This document shows, one piece after another, positions 58,194 to 64,000 of a DNA stretch of 64,000 nucleotides (its first letter is position 1; the number at the start of each line of letters is the position of its first letter). Origin of the DNA: Triticum aestivum (lineage: Eukaryota; Streptophyta; Magnoliopsida; Poales; Poaceae); assembly GCF_018294505.1 (NCBI RefSeq), contig NC_057813.1:320501191-320565190 (forward strand), given 5' to 3'. The translations under genes were made by a program, and so were the position numbers. The notes beneath the pieces are model-generated. The model was not told the origin of the DNA. It saw nothing but the letters and a program-made list of their open reading frames with translations, and searched no databases.

Positions 58194-58577
58194 AGCCCTT
58201 AGGGCATCGTTTAGACTTTGGGTTTTGCTTAGATTAAAAGTTCGCCATAGCTGCAACTTCGCGTACTTAGTTTGTCTTCGACGACCAGACAAAGGCGTCA
58301 CAGAACCCCACCTTGATCTATAAAGATTTCATCTTATATTCGCAATATCCAGATTGCAATCTCAGTTTCTTGCTTGTTCTTCGTTTGCTCGCAGGGAACA
58401 GACCCTCGTGGTCAGGTTGATCGTGCTCTAGCGTGGTCAATAACCTCTCGGAGTTGGTTTAGCATTTGCTAAGGCGTGACGTCCTCGCACGTTCGTAGTC
58501 GGATCGTCAAAGTCGACTTCCACCAAAGCAATATCCATCATCTCATCGAAAGACGGGACACCTTCGCCTCTATCAAG

Positions 58578-58588
58578 TGGTATCAGAT
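58578..58588 (+). other. G7 primer-binding site
   Basis: TGGTATCAGAT, two bases after the LTR; initiator-Met tRNA type with one difference in the last bases (GAT for GAG). Confidence 0.8.
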
Positions 58589-59727
58589 TTCCATGTTGCT
58601 CGGTGAGATTTTACAGTTTTTCGTAGTTTAGATCGAGTCTGTTCTTCATACCTACAGTCCATGAAAAAGCCACAAAAAAATTAGGGTTAGTTCATCATAT
58701 CCGAACCAATCTGAGCCTTTGCATAATCTTTTTAGGGTTTTGCTTTGTTGAATTTGCGGTTGCATCGTCGTGTCTAGTTGTTGGTCTTAGTGTCTAGTCC
58801 TTTAGAGTTTCGAGTTCTGTTCACAAGTTGTCACACCACCGCCGCATCATCATCATCATCGCTGCCATATCCCACCATCGTCATCACCGCTGCCATATAC
58901 CACCATCGTCATCACCCCTGCCATATACTACCATCGTCATCACCGCTACCATCTACCACCATCGACATTACCGCAGCCATATACCACATATCCACCTCCA
59001 TCACGCTAATCCGAGTCCACCTGCAACATATATCTGCCACCAGTCCGAGTTCCACCAGATTCTTCTCCGCCACCAATCCTATTCTGAGTCCAGTATTTTG
59101 TTACTCTGTTTTGGATTTCCAGATCACGCCATACACCGAGTCGTGACAGAGCAGGACTCCCCAACTTTCGTGCTTCCCGCAGTAGAGAAATAGTTCCAAA
59201 CTCAAAAAAAACTAAGTCTGGAAAATTCTGGCTAGGCAGTTTCTAGACCATTTGTAGACTTTTTCAAAAAAAAATTGTTGCAGAGCAAAAAAAAGAGGAA
59301 AAAGAAGTGAAAAAAAAGAGAAAAAAATTCAGAGTGTGCTCCTCCCTTGTTTACGTGCAGCGCCGTGATTTTGTTAGTGTTCTAAGCTCGCGTCTCTAGC
59401 ACAGTCTAGCCTAGGACCAGCACAGTACCGTCGTTGAGCGTTTATTCAACTTTGCATCTCTGAATTGATTATTGCTGACCTTTTTTGCTACCATATTATA
59501 AGCCTTCCCAGCTCCACATACATCTACGTCGTGCGTTTGACTCTCCCTGGTAATCGCTCTATCCAACCTTTGAGAGTTTTGACTACAACGGTTGCCGATC
59601 ACCGCCTGCTGCTGGGTAAGAACTGGTAAGAATTTGAGATTTGCTTGACGGATTTGTGACACCCACCACAACCTCTTGTTAGTAGTCTGTAGGATCATAT
59701 TCTTGTGTGTTTCTATTGCTGCTAACT
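58579..59727 (+). other. G7 leader
   Basis: Non-coding. It contains the CATCAT-rich 28-bp minisatellite (58860-58987) and an A-rich stretch (about 59265-59330) before the gag ATG at 59728. Confidence 0.7.
58860..58987 (+). repeat. 28-bp minisatellite in G7 leader
   Basis: CGCTGCCATATACCACCATC plus GTCATCAC repeats about 4.6 times at exact 28-bp steps (58860, 58888, 58916, 58944, 58972), with a few substitutions. Confidence 0.85.
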
Positions 59728-61255
59728 ATGGCAGGAACACAAGCCGACAAGATTGACTGGGAGAACATGACGAATAAGGATTTGCATGATAAATTTCAGC
59801 AAATGATGAGTGGACAGGTGCAAGATGTGCTAAACAGATTTGAAGAGGCCATGGAGAAGATCGATGGCATGGAGAAGATGTTCGAAAGAAAGCTTGATAA
59901 CAAGTTTAATGAATTACTCGCGCGTCTTCCACCACCACCACCCGCTGCACCTAACGCACCTCTACAACAACAACAACGACTACCTCCACGTCATGAAACA
60001 GACCTCCGTCGAGTGAGCCGTGTCCCTCTTGCGTTTGGCCAAACTGTTGGTGCTGCTGTTGATACTTCTGTGGCTCCTGCTGCTGATGCGGAGGAGGCTG
60101 ATTATGTGGGAGATTATGAGGATGAGGTTGATCAACATCAGAACTACGTGCAGCCACCAGCACCACCACCAGCAGGTCGACCTCAGGTATATATTCGCAA
60201 TGGTAGGCCTGCACCACCACCTCAGGTACGAGATGATGTCCATATTCCTAAACTGAAATTGAATATTCCACCATTTGAGGGTAGATATGTTCCTGATCTA
60301 TATCTTACTTGGGAGTTAGAAACTGAACAACGATTTATTGTTTACAATATCCTGAGGAGAGACGGGTTGCTGCTGCTGTTTGTGCTTTCACTAGTTTTGC
60401 ATGTGTATGGTGGTCTGAACATTGTAGATTATATCCTATTCCAACTACTTGGGCTGCTTTGAAAACTGCTATGCGTACGCGTTGGGTTCCACCATATTAT
60501 CAACATGAATTGCTTCAAAAATTGCAGCGTTTAAGAAAAGGGAAAAATTCTGTAGAAGAATATTATCAGGAATTACAAACTAGCATGATTAGATGTGGTA
60601 TTGTTGAGGATAATGAAGCTATGCTTGCACGTTTTCTGGGTGGATTAAATAGAGAGATTCAGACCATTCTAGACTATAAGGAGTATACTAATATCACTCG
60701 TTTATTCCATCTTGCTTGTAAAGCTGAACATGAAGTGCAGGATCGACAGGCATTGGCGCGAACTAACTTTTCTGCAGGCCGACCTTCAGCATGGACACCG
60801 CATGCATCTTCTACTTCCACTGCACCAGCACCTCAATCAGGTGCCTCCTCCAGTCGTGATACAAGAAAACAGGCACAACCACCATTATCCGCCAAGAGCG
60901 CACCTGCAGGGCCTGCACAGAGTTCTTCTTCTTCCATGGCATCAACATGGCACACAAGTGATATTATTTGTCGTCGTTGTAAGGGAGGAGGTCATTATGC
61001 GAGAGAATGCAAATCTCAGCGTGTGATGATTGCTACCGCGGATGGTGGATATGAGTCCGCTAGTGACTATGATGAGGAGACTTTAGCTCTTATTACACGT
61101 GAAGAACATGGTGGAGATGATTCTGATCATGAGACGCAATACATGGCTCCTGAAGACGCTGATAGGTATGAATGTTTAGTTGCTCAACGTGTTTTGAGTG
61201 TGCATGTCACACAAGCTGAGCAAAATCAGAGGCACAATTTGTATGGTTCCATACC
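59728..61255 (+). pseudogene. G7 gag with zinc knuckle, frameshifted
   Basis: The ATG at 59728 opens MAGTQADKIDWENMTNKDL. A coiled-coil-like start is followed by a Pro/Gln-rich part and the gag core start (IPPFEGRYVPDLYLTWELE). A frameshift near 60340 moves to the frame from 60459 with LQKLQRLRKGKNSVEEYY and the CCHC knuckle CRRCKGGGHYAREC (60969-61010). A one-base change near 61240 shifts frame again before the protease. Confidence 0.85.
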
Positions 61256-62590
61256 ATGGGAGTTGTGAAGGAACGCTCTGTGCGCGTCATCATAGACGGA
61301 GGGAGCTGCAACAACTTGGCTAGCATGGAAATGGTGGAGAAGCTTTCTCTCACCACAAGACCACATCCACATCCTTACTACATCCAATGGTTCAACAACA
61401 GTGGCAAGGTTAAGGTAACACGTACTGTTCGTGTGCATTTTAGTATCTCTACATATGCTGATTATGTTGATTGTGATGTGGTACCTATGCAAGCATGTTC
61501 CTTATTACTGGGTAGACCATGGCAATTTGATAAAAATTCTGTACACCATGGTAGAAACAATCAGTATACTCTTTTTCATAAGGATAAAAATATTACTTTG
61601 CTTCCTATGACTCCTGATTCTATTTTGAAAGATGATATTAATAGATCTAATAAAGGAAAACAGGAGAAGAATAAGAGTGAAAATCAGATTGTGGCAAAAG
61701 AATTTGAGCAACAAATGAAGGCTAATAATAAACCATCTAATCTTGCTTCTGAAATTAAATTGAAAAGTGCATGTTTATTTGCCACCAAATCTGATATTGA
61801 TGAGCTAGATTTCAGCAAATCTGTTTGCTATGCTTTTGTGTGCAAAGAGGCATTATTTTCATTCGAGGACGTGCCTTCCTCTTTGCCTCCTGCTGTCACT
61901 AAAATTTTGCAGGAGTTCGCTGACATCTTTCCACAAGACGTGCCACCAGGATTACCGCCTATTCGAGGGATTGAGCATCAGATTGACTTAATTCCCGGTG
62001 CTTCACTGCCAGACCGTGCGCCATACCGTACCAATCCAGAGGAGACGAAGGAGATTATGCCTCAAGTACAAGAGCTTCTCGACAAAGGTTATATACGCGA
62101 ATCCCTTAGTCCTTGTGCTGTTCCTATTATTCTAGTGCCGAAAAAGGATGGTACATCACGTATGTGTGTTGATTGTAGAGGCATTAATAATATTACTATT
62201 CGTTATCGTCATCCTATTCCTAGGCTAGATGATATGCTTGATGAATTGAGTGGCTCTACAATATTCTCCAAAGTTGATTTGCGTAGTGGATACCATCAAA
62301 TTCGTATGAAATTGGGAGATGAATGGAAAACAACATTTAAAACTAAGTTTGGATTATATGAGTGGTTAGTCATGCCTTTTGGGTTAACTAATGCACCTAG
62401 TACTTTCATGAGATTAATGAACGAAGTTTTACGTGCTTTAATTGGACGATTTGTGGTAGTTTACTTTGATGACATATTAATTTATAGTAGAGCTTTGGAA
62501 GAACATTTGGAACATTTACGTGATGTTTTTATTGCTCTACGTGATGCATGTTTGTTTGGTAACCTTGGGAAGTGCACCTTTTGCACTTAA
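61256..62590 (+). pseudogene. G7 protease and reverse transcriptase, nonsense-terminated
   Basis: Protease VIIDGGSCNNLASMEMV (Asp codon 61295-61297), then ACSLLLGRPWQFD. RT with PIILVPKKDGTSRMCVDCRG, KVDLRSGYHQIR, MPFGLTNAPSTF and the intact YFDD active site (62462-62473). A TAA at 62588-62590 stops the frame just after CTFCT, inside RT. Confidence 0.88.
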
Positions 62591-64000
62591 CGAGTATCTT
62601 TTCATGGCTATGTTGTTACTCCACAGGGAATTGAAGTTGATAAAGCCAAGATTGAAGCTATTGAGAGTTGGCCGCAGCCCAAAACGGTCACACAAGTGAG
62701 GAGTTTTCTTGGCCTCGCTGGATTCTATAGGCGTTTTGTGAGAGATTTCAGCACCATTGCTGCACCTCTCAATGAGCTTACAAAGAAAGATGTTCCTTTT
62801 CTTTGGGGTACCGCACAGGAAGAAGCCTTCATGATATTGAAAGATAAGTTGACACATGCTCCTTTACTCCTACTTCCTGATTTTAATAAGACTTTTGAGC
62901 TTGAATGTGATGCTAGTGGAATTGAATTAGGAGGTGTGTTATTACAAGATGGCAAACCTGTTGCATATTTTTCTGAAAAATTGAGTGGGCCTAGTCTGAA
63001 TTATTCTACTTATGATAAAGAATTATATGCTCTTGTTCGGACTTCAGAAACATGGCAACATTATTTATGGCCCAAAGAATTTGTTATACATTCTGATCAT
63101 GAATCTTTGAAACATATTAAAAGTCAAGCTAAACTGAATCATAGACATGCTAAATGGGTTGAATTCATTGAGACTTTCCCTTATGTCATTAAACACAAGA
63201 AGGGAAAAGAAAATGTTATTGTTGATACATTGTCTCGCTGCTATACTATGCTTTCACAACTTGACTTCAAAATATTTGGTTTGGAGACCATCAAAGATCA
63301 ATATGTGCATAATGCTGATTTTAAAGATGTAATGAAGAATTGTAAAGAAGGAAGAATGTGGATCAAGTTCGTCGTTAACGATGGATTTGTGTTTCGTGCT
63401 AACAAGCTATGCATTCCAGCTAGCTCTGTTCGTCTTTTGTTGTTGCAGGAGGCCCATGTAGGAGGACTAATGGGACACTTTGGCGTGAAGAAGACGGAGG
63501 ACGTACTTGCTACACATTTCTTTTGGCCAAAGATGAGACGGGATGTTGAGCGTTTTATTGCTCGCTGCACTACATGTCAAAAAGCTAAGTCACGACTCAA
63601 TCCTCATGGTTTATATATGCCTTTGCCTGTACCTAGTGTTCCTTGGGAGGATATATCTATGGACTTTGTTTTAGGTTTACCTCAAATGAAGAAGGGGAGG
63701 GATAGCATATTTGTTGTTGTGGATAGATTCTCGAAAATGGCACACTTTATACCATGTCATAAAAGTGATGATGTTGTTTATGTTGCTGATTTGTTCTTTC
63801 GTGAAATTATTCGCTTGCATGGTGTGCCAAATACTATTGTTTCAGATCGTGATACTAAATTTCTTAGCCACTTTTGGAGATGTTTATGGGCTAAGTTGGG
63901 GACTAAACTGCTTTTTAGTACTACTTGTCACCCCAAACTGATGGACAAACTGAAGTAGTCAATAGAACATTGTCTACTATGCTTAGGGATGTTTTGAAGA
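62591..64000 (+). pseudogene. G7 RT end, RNase H and integrase, truncated by window edge
   Basis: The frame continues after the stop: [15 protein letters not shown], RNase H start [26 protein letters not shown]. Integrase has the zinc finger ([11 protein letters not shown] and CTTCQKAKS), Asp at 63662-63664 (SMDFVLGLP) and Asp at 63845-63847 (VSDRDTKF). A one-base deletion at about 63930 shifts the frame before the Glu block, which can still be read in another frame up to 64000. Confidence 0.87.

Larger units (their letters stand above)
57656..58575 (+). repeat. G7 5' LTR (920 bp), includes coding tail
   Basis: Starts TGATGAGGACATC and ends CTATCA two bases before the primer site. The first third is an open reading frame (57657-57959). 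The rest holds a TATA-like box (58185-58193) and leader. An alternative is that the LTR begins at TGTTGCGTC (58031) and the coding piece belongs to another copy, but no polypurine tract precedes 58031. Confidence 0.7.
57656..64000 (+). mobile_element. G7: Ty3/gypsy retrotransposon, right end outside window
   Basis: LTR 57656-58575, initiator-Met-type primer site, leader, gag with zinc knuckle, protease, RT, RNase H and integrase up to the window edge. Domain order RT-RNase H-integrase without a second RNase H separates it from the Tat-like G4. No chromodomain can be checked because the end is missing. It is inserted in the 3' untranslated part of G5. Confidence 0.85.

Noticed and set aside
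57656..58575. Tandem G7 copies sharing one LTR
   Set aside because: No polypurine tract precedes 58031, and the open frame starts exactly with a TG at a purine-context position in the family-style sequence; an LTR that includes the coding tail is simpler. It remains possible and is stated as the alternative.
58860..58987. CRISPR-like array
   Set aside because: The repeats are directly adjacent 28-bp units without unique spacers, inside a retrotransposon leader of a plant genome.

Overview
The window is a solid block of plant transposable elements with no recognisable host gene. Several things point to a large grass genome of the wheat/barley tribe (Triticeae): a copia element whose LTR and internal sequence match the Angela/WIS/BARE group, several Ty3/gypsy lineages (Tat-like, Athila-like, a gag family with the 'putative gypsy type transposon' domain), a decayed plant LINE, and long LTRs nested inside one another. 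The species is inferred from family resemblance only. All coding regions seen are broken by stops, frameshifts, truncation or nested insertions.

Left part (1-21.1 kb, elements mostly read on the minus strand). A 4,065-bp unit is repeated in tandem (1-4065, 4066-8130, then the 2,094-bp first part again at 8131-10224). The unit joins a piece of a multi-exon gag element (called E1) to a truncated gypsy LTR (family B). Copy three runs on into the rest of E1 (to 12792), which carries a gag pseudogene with four predicted introns and one 471-bp LTR. E1 sits in the gag start of a relative, E2 (12793-13961), which in turn sits in the 3' region of a Tat-like gypsy element, G4 (13962 to about 21052).

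Middle part (21.1-39.5 kb). A mosaic follows: a small LTR scrap, an antisense CCHC-knuckle/DUF4283-like ORF, an LTR remnant, and a decayed LINE (to about 27250). Next comes a minus-strand gypsy-like element, G6. It is split by a 3'-truncated Angela-type copia element (29501 to about 34880) and interrupted again by a 2.67-kb solo LTR (35605-38270). Another family-B LTR piece follows in the opposite orientation (38293-39516).

Right part (39.5-64 kb, plus strand). An Athila-like element, G5, starts at 39517 inside the B LTR and continues through pol to 57655. Its gag is split by an 11.5-kb element (41441-52981) that has two roughly 4.2-kb LTRs, a perfect 5-bp target duplication and no recognisable coding region, a LARD-type non-autonomous element. 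A further gypsy element, G7, begins at 57656 in the 3' untranslated part of G5 and runs off the window in its integrase. Its LTR appears to encode the last roughly 100 residues of its own polyprotein.

The most interesting points are the 4,065-bp segmental tandem duplication that ignores element borders, the predicted five-exon retrotransposon gag, a candidate spliced acidic mini-ORF kept open in both LTRs of the LARD-type element, and the pol tail encoded inside the G7 LTR. I see no defence, metabolic or signalling gene system.
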